DNA from: a virus
DNA length: 64,000 nucleotides
Virus record (IMG/VR): IMGVR_UViG_3300038461_000061
Coordinates: 1 to 64,000 of that record
Direction: 5' to 3' (one strand)
The notes under the pieces were generated by a model, which made no database searches, had not been told where the DNA came from, and saw only the letters and a list, made by a program, of their open reading frames with translations. The translations under genes were made by a program, and so were the position numbers. Shown here in pieces: positions 1-7,823 of the stretch (position 1 is its first letter; every line of letters starts with the position of its first letter).

Positions 1-114
1 GAAGAACAGAAGAAAGTTGCTCTTGCTTTCAAAGGCGCGTATAATATGGCTTACGTGGCTTTCGTTCAGAAGCTCTTGAAGAAAGCCGAATCAGTGCCGG
101 TAGAGAAACTTTAG
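1..114 (+). CDS. C-terminal end of a gene that starts before the window
   Basis: Frame 1 is open from base 1 to a TAG at 112-114 and gives the last 37 residues of a protein, rich in Lys and Ala and ending KAESVPVEKL. The start lies outside the window and no family can be recognised from this tail. It runs in the same direction as the next genes. Confidence 0.6.
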   Translation, partial: EEQKKVALAFKGAYNMAYVAFVQKLLKKAESVPVEKL

Positions 115-133
115 AAAAACGAAGCACCTTAAC

Positions 134-141
134 GATACAAC
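134..141 (+). promoter_or_regulatory. Possible -10 promoter element (CGATACAAC)
   Basis: The sequence ACGATACAAC lies 30 bases before the ATG at 171. Nearly the same string (ACGATACAAT) precedes genes at 16489 and 18249, which suggests a recurring phage promoter element. No convincing -35 box is visible. Confidence 0.35.
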
Positions 142-170
142 TGAAGGGAGTTTTAGAAAGGCAAATAGTC

Positions 171-425
171 ATGGCAAAGAAGGATAAGGTATTTGTTCCG
201 AATAGCGCCATTACCAAAGAAATTTGTGTATGGTGCCACAACAAACAGCGTTGGGGTTGGAGTGACCGGGATGACCGTCGTTGGGCTGATGGCAACATTA
301 CATGTGCTGCTTTGATGCGTTTGATGAAGATTACAGACGGTGTGCCTGAAGTATGTCCGTACCATTTGGAGCACACGGTAAACAAGGGACAGGAAAATGA
401 AAATCAGGTCGGGATTCGTAAGTAA
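171..425 (+). CDS. Small hypothetical protein with Cys/His pairs
   Basis: An 84-residue protein. It contains CVWCHNKQRWGW near residue 20 and a later C-P-Y-H, an arrangement that could bind one zinc ion, but I do not recognise the family. The ATG follows AAAGG at a long spacing. The 3' end overlaps the next gene (start 397) by 29 bases in another frame, so the two are probably translated together. Confidence 0.6.
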   Translation: MAKKDKVFVPNSAITKEICVWCHNKQRWGWSDRDDRRWADGNITCAALMRLMKITDGVPEVCPYHLEHTVNKGQENENQVGIRK

Positions 426-783
426 TAGTTCTTCATGCTCGTTTTTGGTAGCTTTCAATAAGGCTCCTGAGAATGTTGCAGAGCTTGAAACCATGCTCTT
501 TGATGAAGACTATTTATGCAACGAACACACTGACTTGAAAGAGTCGCCAAAAGTGTTTGCAGCACTCATTTTTAACCAGATAGTGAAAAGTGGTAGCTAT
601 GTGCGTGGATGTGGTGACATGACTGATAAGAAGTTGCGCAAAGAACAAATGGTGCAAGCCAAGAACTTTTTCAAGCAGAACAGGCAATCAAAAGTGTTTT
701 GGTTAGTCGTTCCAGAATCGGTGAATTTTGAGGGGTATAGCGGAGCTTTTAGAAAATTACGTCATAAGGCTTTTTGGAATTAA
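397..783 (+). CDS. GFVSNSSSS-family protein, short member
   Basis: A 128-residue protein, first of five tandem paralogues whose N-termini read MK-x-R-x-GFVSNSSS followed by a hydrophobic strand. This copy has MKIRSGFVSNSSSCSF and then a region like its neighbours (PENVAELETMLFDEDYL). It lacks the C-terminal MEHG-x-IF block present in members 2-4, so it is a shortened or divergent copy. N-termini of this type recur in uncharacterised phage and bacterial proteins, to my knowledge; no biochemical role is known to me. The Ser run may be a recognition or modification site (inference). Confidence 0.75.
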   Translation: MKIRSGFVSNSSSCSFLVAFNKAPENVAELETMLFDEDYLCNEHTDLKESPKVFAALIFNQIVKSGSYVRGCGDMTDKKLRKEQMVQAKNFFKQNRQSKVFWLVVPESVNFEGYSGAFRKLRHKAFWN

Positions 784-795
784 AGGATTGCAAGA

Positions 796-1365
796 ATGAA
801 ACAGCGACATGGCTTTGTCAGTAACAGTAGCTCAAGCGCATTCATCCTTGTCTTTCCGAAAGTACCGGAAATTGTCAAGGAAATGGAAGAACTGCTATTT
901 GGCGACGAGCTTTATGTGGAACATCCGTATAAAGACCTTCATCCTGCTTGCGAGAAGTTTTCCACCAAGGAGATTGCGGCTATTGTTCTTCATGATATCA
1001 CACATAAGCCGCCAGCCTTGCCACTTTCTAGGCATGATGATGCTGGTCACATAGAGACTATTCACGATTTGGAAAATATCGTGCGGGATGGTTGGTTAAA
1101 TAAATATGAAGGTATTGTAGCACCTAAAATGGAATGGAATTATGACCCAAATGAAACGGATGCAGATAGAGACAAACGATATAAGGAACATGACAAGGCT
1201 ATGGATGAGTTTGCTGACAAAGTTGCAAAGAAGATTTTGAAGAAGTGGCCTTTGAAGCACCTTTATCGTGTAGAATATGCTGATGAAGATGGCGATTTGG
1301 GTTCTACAATGGAGCATGGCGAAATTTTTAACAAAATTCCGCACATAAGGATTTCAAAACACTAG
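796..1365 (+). CDS. GFVSNSSSS-family protein (paralogue 2)
   Basis: A 189-residue protein. The N-terminus is MKQRHGFVSNSSSSAF, followed by a KVPEIVKEMEELLFGDELY segment shared with the neighbouring paralogues. The C-terminus has the family block YADEDGDLG-x-TMEHG then IFNKIPHIRISKH. The last 80 or so bases are almost identical to the next gene, so the pair arose by recent duplication or is kept alike by gene conversion. Function unknown. The start is the only ATG that keeps the shared N-terminus. Confidence 0.8.
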   Translation: MKQRHGFVSNSSSSAFILVFPKVPEIVKEMEELLFGDELYVEHPYKDLHPACEKFSTKEIAAIVLHDITHKPPALPLSRHDDAGHIETIHDLENIVRDGWLNKYEGIVAPKMEWNYDPNETDADRDKRYKEHDKAMDEFADKVAKKILKKWPLKHLYRVEYADEDGDLGSTMEHGEIFNKIPHIRISKH

Positions 1366-1367
1366 TC

Positions 1368-1955
1368 ATGAAACAGAGGCATGGTTTTGTCAGCAACAGT
1401 AGCTCAAGTGCGTTCATCCTTGTACTTCCCAAATTGCCGGGGAGCGTCAAGGAAACGGAAGAACTATTGTTTGGCGACCAGTTGTATATAGATTATCCGT
1501 ACAACGACAACCATCCTAATTCTGAAGCGATTAAATTCTCTACCAAGGAAATTGCCGCCATTGTTTTTAGGAACTTGCAAGGTGAACAAATTAAAGACCA
1601 CAGTAGAGAATGCGGTAAAATCACATCTTTTGAAATGCTCGCCGAGATTTTGAAAAATGGTGTTGTTGGCGATGAGCCAGAGAATGAACCCGTACTAGGC
1701 AAGATAAAAGAGCCTGAATACGACACGGAAGAAGTGGCTGATGGAACAGAAGAAGAGAGAGAAGCGTTTTGGAAAAATGTGGACGAGAAAGACACGGCTT
1801 TTGCCAAAGAGATTTCCAACAAGCTTTTGAAGAAGTGGCCATTAGAACATATGTATAAAGTTGAATACGCTGACGAAGACGGTCAGTTGGGTGCCACAAT
1901 GGAGCATGGCGAAATTTTTAACAAAATTCCACACATAAGGATTTCAAAACACTAG
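1368..1955 (+). CDS. GFVSNSSSS-family protein (paralogue 3)
   Basis: A 195-residue protein, closest to the gene just upstream and starting two bases after its stop. Both ends are conserved (GFVSNSSSSAF at the start, TMEHGEIFNKIPHIRISKH at the end), while the middle (residues about 75-150) is diverged and acidic. Strong ends with a free middle suggest that the termini carry the common function. No catalytic motif is visible. Confidence 0.8.
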   Translation: MKQRHGFVSNSSSSAFILVLPKLPGSVKETEELLFGDQLYIDYPYNDNHPNSEAIKFSTKEIAAIVFRNLQGEQIKDHSRECGKITSFEMLAEILKNGVVGDEPENEPVLGKIKEPEYDTEEVADGTEEEREAFWKNVDEKDTAFAKEISNKLLKKWPLEHMYKVEYADEDGQLGATMEHGEIFNKIPHIRISKH

Positions 1956-1959
1956 GGCT

Positions 1960-2490
1960 ATGAAAACTAGAAACGGTTTTGTCAGCAATAGTAGTTCAAG
2001 CTCTTTTGTGGTGGTGTTCCCAAAAGAGCTTCCTAAAACAGTAGCCGAAATGGAGAGGCTTCTGTTTGGGGATAAATTGTACGTTGGCTATAACAATGTT
2101 TACTCTACAAAAGAGATAGCTTTCGTTGTCATGAGAGATATGAAAGAAGGCCGGGTTAAGAGTCGCAAAGAGCTTTTGGATGAATTGACAAATGGTATGT
2201 TGGAACCTTCAGAAGAAGCAGTGAAACATGGATTCACCGAAAGATGTCTTATGCCTGATTGGGACTTTGCCCAAGACACACAAAATGCCATGCAGAAATA
2301 TCTTGAAAAGCGTGCCAAATGTAGAGATGATGTTGCCAAAACAGTATTCAAACAGCTACTCAAAGTATATGACTTTAATCGCTTCTTCAAGTTTCATTAC
2401 TCTGACAACGATGGTTGTGAATTAAATTCTTTTATGGAACATGGTGACATTTTTCAGGAATTGGTGCATTTCAGACTTAACCATCACTAG
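1960..2490 (+). CDS. GFVSNSSSS-family protein (paralogue 4)
   Basis: A 176-residue protein starting MKTRNGFVSNSSSSSF, the fullest form of the Ser run in this array. The C-terminus keeps a diverged form of the family block (YSDNDG, then FMEHGDIF and H-F-R-L-N-H-H). It sits four bases after the previous stop. Function unknown; the conserved His and acidic residues near the end could form a metal site, which is only a guess. Confidence 0.8.
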   Translation: MKTRNGFVSNSSSSSFVVVFPKELPKTVAEMERLLFGDKLYVGYNNVYSTKEIAFVVMRDMKEGRVKSRKELLDELTNGMLEPSEEAVKHGFTERCLMPDWDFAQDTQNAMQKYLEKRAKCRDDVAKTVFKQLLKVYDFNRFFKFHYSDNDGCELNSFMEHGDIFQELVHFRLNHH

Positions 2491-2500
2491 GGAGGACAGT

Positions 2501-3049
2501 ATGAAAATCAGGCGTGGTTTTGTCAGTAACAGCAGTTCCACTTCATTTTCTGTGCCTTTGGAGTTCTACAAGAGCACAGCAGATGTGGCTTTAGCTATGA
2601 TTCCTTTTCGTGATGGACATGAAGAAGATGGACAGAACGAAGAGCTAAAAGCAATAATTAAACAGCAAATCAAGGACGGTATAATTAAGTCAACCACTCA
2701 ATTGTCTTTCCCGTCTTGTAACTATCATACGTTCATTATTCAAAGAGGATACTATTACCTCATTTCTACATGCAACAATCATCCTTTTTGGGAAGTGCCA
2801 CATTTTCAACACAAATCACCACCAGAGGCTTTGGCTTTAGTGGCCGCTTCATGCAATGAAGATTTAGAAGATAAAGTCATAGAAAATAATGATTTTTGGT
2901 TCATTACGCGCGGGGTATATGGTCAACAGTATGACTATAACTGTCCTAAGTGTTTTATGCATTATATCAAGATAACACATGGTCCTTTGAATGGTAAGCT
3001 TGTGTGTCCTTACTGCATTGTTAATGAACCATCTGAGGGCAAAAAATAA
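2501..3049 (+). CDS. GFVSNSSSS-family N-terminus fused to a zinc ribbon
   Basis: A 182-residue protein. I chose the ATG at 2501 because it gives the family N-terminus (MKIRRGFVSNSSSTSF) and follows GGGAGGA by seven bases; an open frame also extends upstream to 2441 inside the previous gene. The C-terminus is unlike its paralogues: it has CPKC and CPYC pairs about 24 residues apart, a zinc ribbon, instead of the MEHG block. The N-terminal element is therefore portable between different C-terminal domains. Confidence 0.75.
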   Translation: MKIRRGFVSNSSSTSFSVPLEFYKSTADVALAMIPFRDGHEEDGQNEELKAIIKQQIKDGIIKSTTQLSFPSCNYHTFIIQRGYYYLISTCNNHPFWEVPHFQHKSPPEALALVAASCNEDLEDKVIENNDFWFITRGVYGQQYDYNCPKCFMHYIKITHGPLNGKLVCPYCIVNEPSEGKK

Positions 3050-3065
3050 AAACAGAATGGCTTTG

Positions 3066-3074
3066 TGGTACAAT
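3066..3074 (+). promoter_or_regulatory. Extended -10 promoter (TGGTACAAT)
   Basis: TGGTACAAT has the TGn extension plus a TACAAT hexamer, 64 bases before the ATG at 3139. No -35 match is seen at the usual distance. It supports 3139, rather than an upstream ATG at 3073, as the start of the next gene. Confidence 0.45.
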
Positions 3075-3138
3075 GATGATGGCCTTTGTGGAAGTGGATG
3101 AGCGATTTGTCAACCCATTTTATCGAGTGAGGCTTACA

Positions 3139-4119
3139 ATGAGTAATGCTACCGATTATCTCAAAAATCTACAGACCATTAACCGTAGCTTCAAAAGAAT
3201 CTCCAAACATAAAATCATGTTGTGTGACAAATCAGTTAAGGAAGATAATACTATAGTCAAAAACATACCGCATGTTGATATGGATAAGGTATCGCCGGAA
3301 GATGTGCCTTCACAATCGGAGCATAGCGACATTCCTACAGACAAAAAAGACAAAAAAGATACCATTGGGAAGCAGGCAAAAAAGAAGTGCTTAATTCGTG
3401 GCTGTAAGACCAAGCATCATGCGAAGGGCTATTGCAAGAAACATTATCGGAGTATGAAGGATAGTCCCGTCAAAACATGTTCTGTTGAAGGTTGCACAGA
3501 CAAACATCATGCTAAAGGCTATTGTAGGAAACATTATGAGAATAAGCCTGCCAAAGTATCTGCAAAAAAGCCTGTTAAACAAATGATTGTTGAAGAAGTA
3601 TCCGTTAATAAAAAGCCTATGAAAACAGCAATTAGAACATGCTCTATTGAAGGTTGCACAGACAAACATCATGGTAAGGGTTATTGCAGGAAACACTATG
3701 GACAATTTTGCGAAAAGAAGAATCAAAAATCTGCCGTAAAATCGGAAGTTGTAATCAGTGCTGAACCAATTGTTGAAGTGCCAACAAAAGTAATTGAAAC
3801 TATTAAACCAGCAGAACAAACTGCCGAAGCCCCTGTGGTAGAAACTCTTGTTGAAGTTCTCCACAAGAATTACGGTGTTCCTGATGAGGCTTTTGTAGAA
3901 AAAGTTAGGAAAAGTATTGCTAATAAGGATGCAGAAGGGAAAAAGGAAGTTAAAGAATCTAGATATTCTGCCCCCATTTTTACAGAGCCGGAAGAAAATC
4001 TTACAGAGAGACAGAGAGAAGACCTTAAGGCACATTATGCGGCAGTGAAGAGATTAGACAATTTAGCTAAAAATCCCCGTACTTTAACTAGTTTTCTTTG
4101 GGATTTGACTAGCCACTAA
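3139..4119 (+). CDS. Protein with three C-x4-C...GYC-x2-HY zinc-like repeats
   Basis: A 326-residue protein (348 if started at 3073). The start at 3139 follows GAGTGAGG and lies downstream of a promoter-like TGGTACAAT. In the middle are three copies of a motif of the form C-x4-C-x4-HH-x-KGYC-x2-HY, at about residues 90-110, 117-137 and 171-190 from this start, joined by Lys-rich linkers. The Cys and His pattern suggests three small zinc knuckles for nucleic acid binding. The C-terminal 130 residues are acidic/basic mixed and unrecognised. It ends the left cluster. Confidence 0.7.
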   Translation: MSNATDYLKNLQTINRSFKRISKHKIMLCDKSVKEDNTIVKNIPHVDMDKVSPEDVPSQSEHSDIPTDKKDKKDTIGKQAKKKCLIRGCKTKHHAKGYCKKHYRSMKDSPVKTCSVEGCTDKHHAKGYCRKHYENKPAKVSAKKPVKQMIVEEVSVNKKPMKTAIRTCSIEGCTDKHHGKGYCRKHYGQFCEKKNQKSAVKSEVVISAEPIVEVPTKVIETIKPAEQTAEAPVVETLVEVLHKNYGVPDEAFVEKVRKSIANKDAEGKKEVKESRYSAPIFTEPEENLTERQREDLKAHYAAVKRLDNLAKNPRTLTSFLWDLTSH

Positions 4120-4120
4120 T

Positions 4121-4138
4121 AGTTTTTTTATACTCTCC
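4121..4138 (+). promoter_or_regulatory. Recurring T-run motif (TTTTTTTATACTCTCC)
   Basis: A T-tract followed by ATACTCTCC lies 30-48 bases before the ATG at 4169. The same TTTTATACTCTCCT string occurs at 53501-53514 before the gene at 53552, and similar T-run plus ATA motifs occur at 10427, 23038, 39491 and 44377. It may be a phage-specific promoter or an upstream terminator tail. Confidence 0.35.
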
Positions 4139-4168
4139 TTATAGTGGATTGTGGTTGAGGAGAGTATT

Positions 4169-4375
4169 ATGAACCCCAAAGTTCTTACCGAATTAAACAA
4201 AATAGCAAGTCTTCTGGACAACGAATGGATTACTGTTGACCAGATGCGTACTGTCTGTGCCTCTTGCGCCGACAAAATGCAACAAAAAAATATTAGTCGC
4301 GTCAGAGCTTCCATCATGGTCAAAAACATCAAAAAAGCTTACGAAGGGGATGCAAGTTTGAGAGGTAAAAAATAA
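4169..4375 (+). CDS. Small hypothetical protein
   Basis: A 68-residue protein. The ATG at 4169 is preceded by GAGGAGAG, so it is preferred over a GTG at 4151 in the same frame. The N-terminus (MNPKVLTELNKIASLLD) looks like a weak version of the amphipathic module seen on the next gene and on many genes at 48-56 kb. It contains a CASC pair. No function can be assigned. Confidence 0.55.
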   Translation: MNPKVLTELNKIASLLDNEWITVDQMRTVCASCADKMQQKNISRVRASIMVKNIKKAYEGDASLRGKK

Positions 4376-4385
4376 GGGACATATC

Positions 4386-4637
4386 ATGAACAGAATGCGT
4401 GTGGCTAGAGAATTGGTTAAGGCGGCTAAAATGCTTATGGGCTTCAAAGGCAAACCATATACTCGTGAAGATGCTGCTGTGGCTCGCAACGAATTTGCCA
4501 AGGCCCGTCTTGTTCTTGATGACGCTTTTGGTAAACTAGACCAATACTCTGATATACCATACATTCACCGCATAGCATCAAGGTATCAAAATGCCCAAGG
4601 TGCTATCGAAGATATTATGGAAATGCTCAAGCCTTAA
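4386..4637 (+). CDS. Small protein with the KVAxELLKxAK-type N-terminal module
   Basis: An 83-residue protein beginning MNRMRVARELVKAAKMLMG, which matches the module shared by about 17 proteins in this window (basic start, then an amphipathic helix of the type VAxELVKxAKxL). The rest is helical, rich in Ala, Asp and Arg. The module may direct the protein to the phage head (see findings). It follows the previous gene by ten bases with a GGGA ribosome site. Confidence 0.65.
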   Translation: MNRMRVARELVKAAKMLMGFKGKPYTREDAAVARNEFAKARLVLDDAFGKLDQYSDIPYIHRIASRYQNAQGAIEDIMEMLKP

Positions 4638-4654
4638 AGGAGAATATAAAACAG

Positions 4655-5077
4655 ATGGATTCTCAAAATATAAGCGTCAGAGATGCTTCAACGGATTGGG
4701 TAGACAATCTTATTACTTACTTTAATGCCGCAAGTTCCGGCACTATTCAATTCGAAATTGGTGGTCAAGTAATTAAGACCACTCTAGCCCTGGATTTCAT
4801 CAGCTTTTTCAAAGACAATAAGACACTTCTTATTCATATCGGCAAAGATTTGTTCAAGGATTTCTTGGTGCTTATTTTTGAAAGAAAAGAAGAAGAGGCA
4901 TTTAACCTCTTGGCAAAGAACATGACTGCTGATGACATTATTGCCAGAATGAACCAGAATTATATGACGCTTGACGAGTACAATAAAGATAGGGATAAGT
5001 TTGAAGCTGCTGCCAAGACTTTCTTGATTGCTAGTGTGGCACCAGCGATAATCAAGATTCTCATTGGTTTGCTATAG
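4655..5077 (+). CDS. Hypothetical protein with a C-terminal hydrophobic segment
   Basis: A 140-residue protein. A ribosome site AAAGGAGA precedes the ATG. The sequence ends in a hydrophobic stretch (about residues 121-140, TFLIASVAPAIIKILIGLL) that could be a membrane anchor, and has another apolar segment near residues 45-60. Function unknown; a tail-anchored membrane protein is possible. Confidence 0.6.
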   Translation: MDSQNISVRDASTDWVDNLITYFNAASSGTIQFEIGGQVIKTTLALDFISFFKDNKTLLIHIGKDLFKDFLVLIFERKEEEAFNLLAKNMTADDIIARMNQNYMTLDEYNKDRDKFEAAAKTFLIASVAPAIIKILIGLL

Positions 5078-5078
5078 A

Positions 5079-5321
5079 ATGATTATGTGTGCTTGTGGAC
5101 CAAACAATATTGAAATTTCAACAAGCGTGGTTCAAGTAGTCAATCCACCAACAATGAATATCGGCGAAGTGGTATATGCTAATGGTTACCCAATCGGAAT
5201 TGTTATAGCTGTAGATAAATTAAATCAAGGTTTGGTAACAGTTCAACTCGATTCTACTTCTGTCGAAATACAGGCAGATGGTGAATTGCCTGTATTTAAC
5301 CGCGAACTTATTAAAGAATAA
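5079..5321 (+). CDS. Small hypothetical beta-rich protein
   Basis: An 80-residue protein starting MIMCACGPNN directly after the previous stop; an upstream TTG at 5064 in the same frame is less likely. The body (GEVVYANGYPIGIVIAVD...LVTVQLDS) alternates polar and apolar residues as in small SH3-like barrels. No known function. It converges with the minus-strand lipoprotein gene, with three bases between the stops. Confidence 0.5.
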   Translation: MIMCACGPNNIEISTSVVQVVNPPTMNIGEVVYANGYPIGIVIAVDKLNQGLVTVQLDSTSVEIQADGELPVFNRELIKE

Positions 5322-5324
5322 AAT

Positions 5325-5624
5325 CTACTTGCCGTCCAAATTGGCTGGTTTAGTTACGTCAATGCCAGCAGCCATTGCTTCTGCTTCTTGTGTGGTTTTG
5401 GTTGCTGCTTTCGTTCCTCTAATAGAAGCGTCTAGCGTAGCGGTTACATCCTTCATGGCATAGATAAATTTCTGCTCTTGTTCTCTTGTTGTTTTACCAG
5501 CCTTTACTTGAGCGGAAAATACTGCTGTCATGGTGTGCGTTTCTCTTGCTACTCTTTTTGTTTCTGCACAACCAGACAAGCCGATAATACATACAACAGA
5601 TATACTAACTAATAACTTTTTCAT
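5325..5624 (-). CDS. Small lipoprotein
   Basis: A 99-residue protein with a clear lipoprotein signal: MKKLL, an apolar core and the lipobox L-S-G-C at residues 16-19. The mature part is Thr/Ala/Lys rich and probably helical. A lipidated Cys followed by polar residues predicts membrane anchoring in the periplasm of a two-membrane host. In phages such small lipoproteins can act in lysis (Rz1-like) or superinfection exclusion; nothing here decides between them. The start overlaps the end of the HNH gene upstream by 20 bases. Confidence 0.7.
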   Translation of the reverse strand: MKKLLVSISVVCIIGLSGCAETKRVARETHTMTAVFSAQVKAGKTTREQEQKFIYAMKDVTATLDASIRGTKAATKTTQEAEAMAAGIDVTKPANLDGK

Positions 5625-6183
5625 ATTTTTGTCCTTGGTTTGTGGTTGATGTTTTTTTCAAATATTTTATTGCATTTGACAATAGCTCAGTTGAATCTTT
5701 TGCTATGCCTAATAATAAATTGCATTGGTTGTGAAGTAAGCCACGAAATTTGTTTGTTAAATGGCAATGGTCCATGCAAGGTTTATTGTTTTTAGTGAAT
5801 GGCTTATAACATAGTGCACATAAGTTATTTTGTGAAAGTAGGATATTCTTATAAGATTGCTTTGTCAATCCGCGTTTTTTTAAACGCACTATTCTTCCTC
5901 TAAGTCGTGATTTTTTATTAATCAATTCTCTATTTTTTTCTCTGTATCTTCGTCCAGTTTCTATTTCTTTTTTACGATTTGCTTCACAACTGCGATATTT
6001 TGCTTTGGCTTTTTTTATAACAGCTTTGCCAGATTTAGAGTTTAGATATGATTGACGACTTTGTTTATATTTTGTAGTTTTTCTATATTCTTTTAAATAA
6101 TTGTGTAACCACTCTTTATATTGAGGAGTTTCCTTTCTTTTTTTTTGCCTGAGTTTTTCTTTTTGTGGGTCTTTATATGGCAT
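5605..6183 (-). CDS. Endonuclease VII-like HNH endonuclease (likely homing)
   Basis: A 192-residue protein. The C-terminal half has the recombination endonuclease VII signature: CALCYKPF, then MDHCH, then RGLLHNQCNLLLG and a following KDS, i.e. zinc-binding Cys pairs around a His-metal nuclease site. The N-terminal half is a very basic repetitive region (KKAKAKYR, RRYREKNREL) typical of DNA-binding arms in free-standing phage homing endonucleases. It lies between a phosphoesterase and a lipoprotein gene, with which it shares no pathway, and it is AT-rich, which fits an invading element. Confidence 0.8.
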   Translation of the reverse strand: MPYKDPQKEKLRQKKRKETPQYKEWLHNYLKEYRKTTKYKQSRQSYLNSKSGKAVIKKAKAKYRSCEANRKKEIETGRRYREKNRELINKKSRLRGRIVRLKKRGLTKQSYKNILLSQNNLCALCYKPFTKNNKPCMDHCHLTNKFRGLLHNQCNLLLGIAKDSTELLSNAIKYLKKTSTTNQGQKYEKVIS

Positions 6184-6194
6184 ATGAGTATCCC

Positions 6195-7307
6195 TTACTC
6201 TACAAAAATAGGTGCTGTCAAAATTTTACCTCTATCAGCGTCTATTACAAAAAAGGTTTGTTTGGGTTCCTCAAATGGAGCCTTGATGGAATTGGCAAAA
6301 GCATTGTAACCTATCAACGAACCATTACAAATAAAATTACCATTGTCTATAAACTGATGGAAATGAGCAAAACAATCTATATATACTGCGCCTTGGGTAT
6401 TCCACTGCGCAATTCCCCTATTAGCGGGTACTGTGATGCCGCCAATACCACCACCATATTTGATAGAATCGCCATGGTGGAATCTTATTGGATATTTGCC
6501 ATAAAGATTGATGGTGTTATGATAACCATTAGCGACGACAATCTTTACTCTCTTTTCTTTTTGGAAGTATGTTTCCAAATCCTTATACATTAACCATTCA
6601 AAACTATTCTTATAGCCGGTGGAAATTTTCATCTTTTGCCCTGTTCTGCCGTGGTTACCATAGCAGCAAGGAATAATGATTTCTTCAAAGTCGCCGTCTT
6701 CTATCAGCTTTTCAATGCCGGAAATTAAAATCTTCTTGCAGAAAAGAATGGCTTCTGTTGGGCTTAATTGATTATCTTCCATCAATTCTTCGTGGATATA
6801 ACCAGAAATGAAATCGCCAAGCAGAGCTAATACGAGCCTGTTGATTTTGATTCCTTGGCGAATAAGATTTGTCAAAAACAAACCTTTTTCAAAGAATTTA
6901 GTAGCACGTTTAGCAGCAATTTGTATGTTGTATTGATTCTTGCCACTGACTTGTGCTGGCTCTACTTTTTCTTCAAGATGCCAATCAGAGGCAACCATGA
7001 CAGCAGTAGCGTTGCCGGTCTGTCCCTTGTGCTGTTCACCAAAAACCATCTTTTCGATTTTAACATCTTTCAAATCAATCAAAGTGTTGATTTGAATGTT
7101 GGCGTGCTCTAATTCTTCTAGCGTGGTCTTATATCTGCGCTGAAGCTCCGCATGTTTACCGCGAAGCTTGTTGACGTTTAAATCTGAATTAATAACATAG
7201 GTGTCGGGTATTGTTCCAGTTTCACGATACAATTTAATTAGTTCCATTTCTTCTGTGTTGAGTCTGATTCGATTGTCTTTATTGTTGTCTTTATTGTCGG
7301 CTTGCAT
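6195..7307 (-). CDS. Calcineurin-like metallophosphoesterase
   Basis: A 370-residue protein with the metallophosphoesterase motifs in order: ASDWHLE (D-x-H), LLGDFISG (GD), YGNHGR (GNH), RFHHGD and AHFHQF (H-x-H). These residues bind two metal ions and cleave phosphoesters. An N-terminal region of about 100 residues with a coiled-coil-like stretch precedes the domain. The ATG at 7307 follows GAGGGA by seven bases; an upstream TTG at 7322 is in frame but poorer. Large phages carry such enzymes near DNA repair genes, but the substrate is unknown here. Confidence 0.8.
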   Translation of the reverse strand: MQADNKDNNKDNRIRLNTEEMELIKLYRETGTIPDTYVINSDLNVNKLRGKHAELQRRYKTTLEELEHANIQINTLIDLKDVKIEKMVFGEQHKGQTGNATAVMVASDWHLEEKVEPAQVSGKNQYNIQIAAKRATKFFEKGLFLTNLIRQGIKINRLVLALLGDFISGYIHEELMEDNQLSPTEAILFCKKILISGIEKLIEDGDFEEIIIPCCYGNHGRTGQKMKISTGYKNSFEWLMYKDLETYFQKEKRVKIVVANGYHNTINLYGKYPIRFHHGDSIKYGGGIGGITVPANRGIAQWNTQGAVYIDCFAHFHQFIDNGNFICNGSLIGYNAFANSIKAPFEEPKQTFFVIDADRGKILTAPIFVE

Positions 7308-7424
7308 ACGTTTGTCCCTCAAAATGGTGAGAAGAAAAAGACTCTCTGTGGTTGACCATCTATAAGAAAATTATGAGTGAATCCACCATATCGGAATTGC
7401 GTTCAAGCCCATATAGTTCTATTG

Positions 7425-7430
7425 TATAAT
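7425..7430 (+). promoter_or_regulatory. TATAAT -10 element before the gene at 7496
   Basis: TTGTATAAT lies about 65 bases upstream of the ATG at 7496, in the 188-base region between divergent genes. No good -35 hexamer is present. The same TGTATAAT form recurs at 9900 and 20079. Confidence 0.4.
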
Positions 7431-7495
7431 GCAGAGTGAAAAAGTTGTGAGATATTTTTGTCCCACTGTCCCATTAATGAAAAAGGAGACGCCCG

Positions 7496-7762
7496 ATGGA
7501 TTACAAAGATGAAGATAAAAGAGGACACAATGAAGGACTGCCGGGAGTAGCAGGCAGAGAAGGAGTGTCGCCTGAAGATTGGGCAAGATATCGTGAAGCA
7601 GGAAAACGGCTTGAAGAACTAAAAAAGGACATCGAGAACGCACAGAAAATTTTCTCTTTGACAGCCGAATTGATACAGGTTAAATACCATGTAGGCAAAG
7701 AAGATAAAATAGGTCCAGATGGCACTATTACACGGGTTGCAGAGCAAAAACCGCAGTTTTAG
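7496..7762 (+). CDS. Small acidic hypothetical protein
   Basis: An 88-residue protein with a strong ribosome site (AAAAAGGAG). The first half is Gly/Asp/Glu rich (DEDKRGHNEGLPGVAGREG), the second half is helical with Lys/Glu (LEELKKDIENAQKIF). No recognised domain. It precedes the Ro60 locus and is separated from it by the structured-RNA region. Confidence 0.55.
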   Translation: MDYKDEDKRGHNEGLPGVAGREGVSPEDWARYREAGKRLEELKKDIENAQKIFSLTAELIQVKYHVGKEDKIGPDGTITRVAEQKPQF

Positions 7763-7789
7763 AAAAAGCGAAATTTTTCAATTTTCTTC

Positions 7790-7817
7790 TTGAAAAGTTC
7801 ATTCTTGCGTGTATTAT
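7790..7817 (+). promoter_or_regulatory. Promoter for the structured RNAs (TTGAAA, 16 bp, TATTAT)
   Basis: TTGAAA at 7790-7795 and TATTAT at 7812-7817 are separated by 16 bases. The predicted start of transcription (about 7824) falls exactly at the 5' strand of the first RNA helix, which supports plus-strand transcription of the RNAs. Confidence 0.5.
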
Positions 7818-7823
7818 CATAAT

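Noticed and set aside
3391-4035. 214-codon minus-strand frame
   Set aside because: It is the complement of the zinc-repeat gene at 3139, with Phe/Cys-rich composition expected from the reverse of Lys/Glu codons and no ribosome site.
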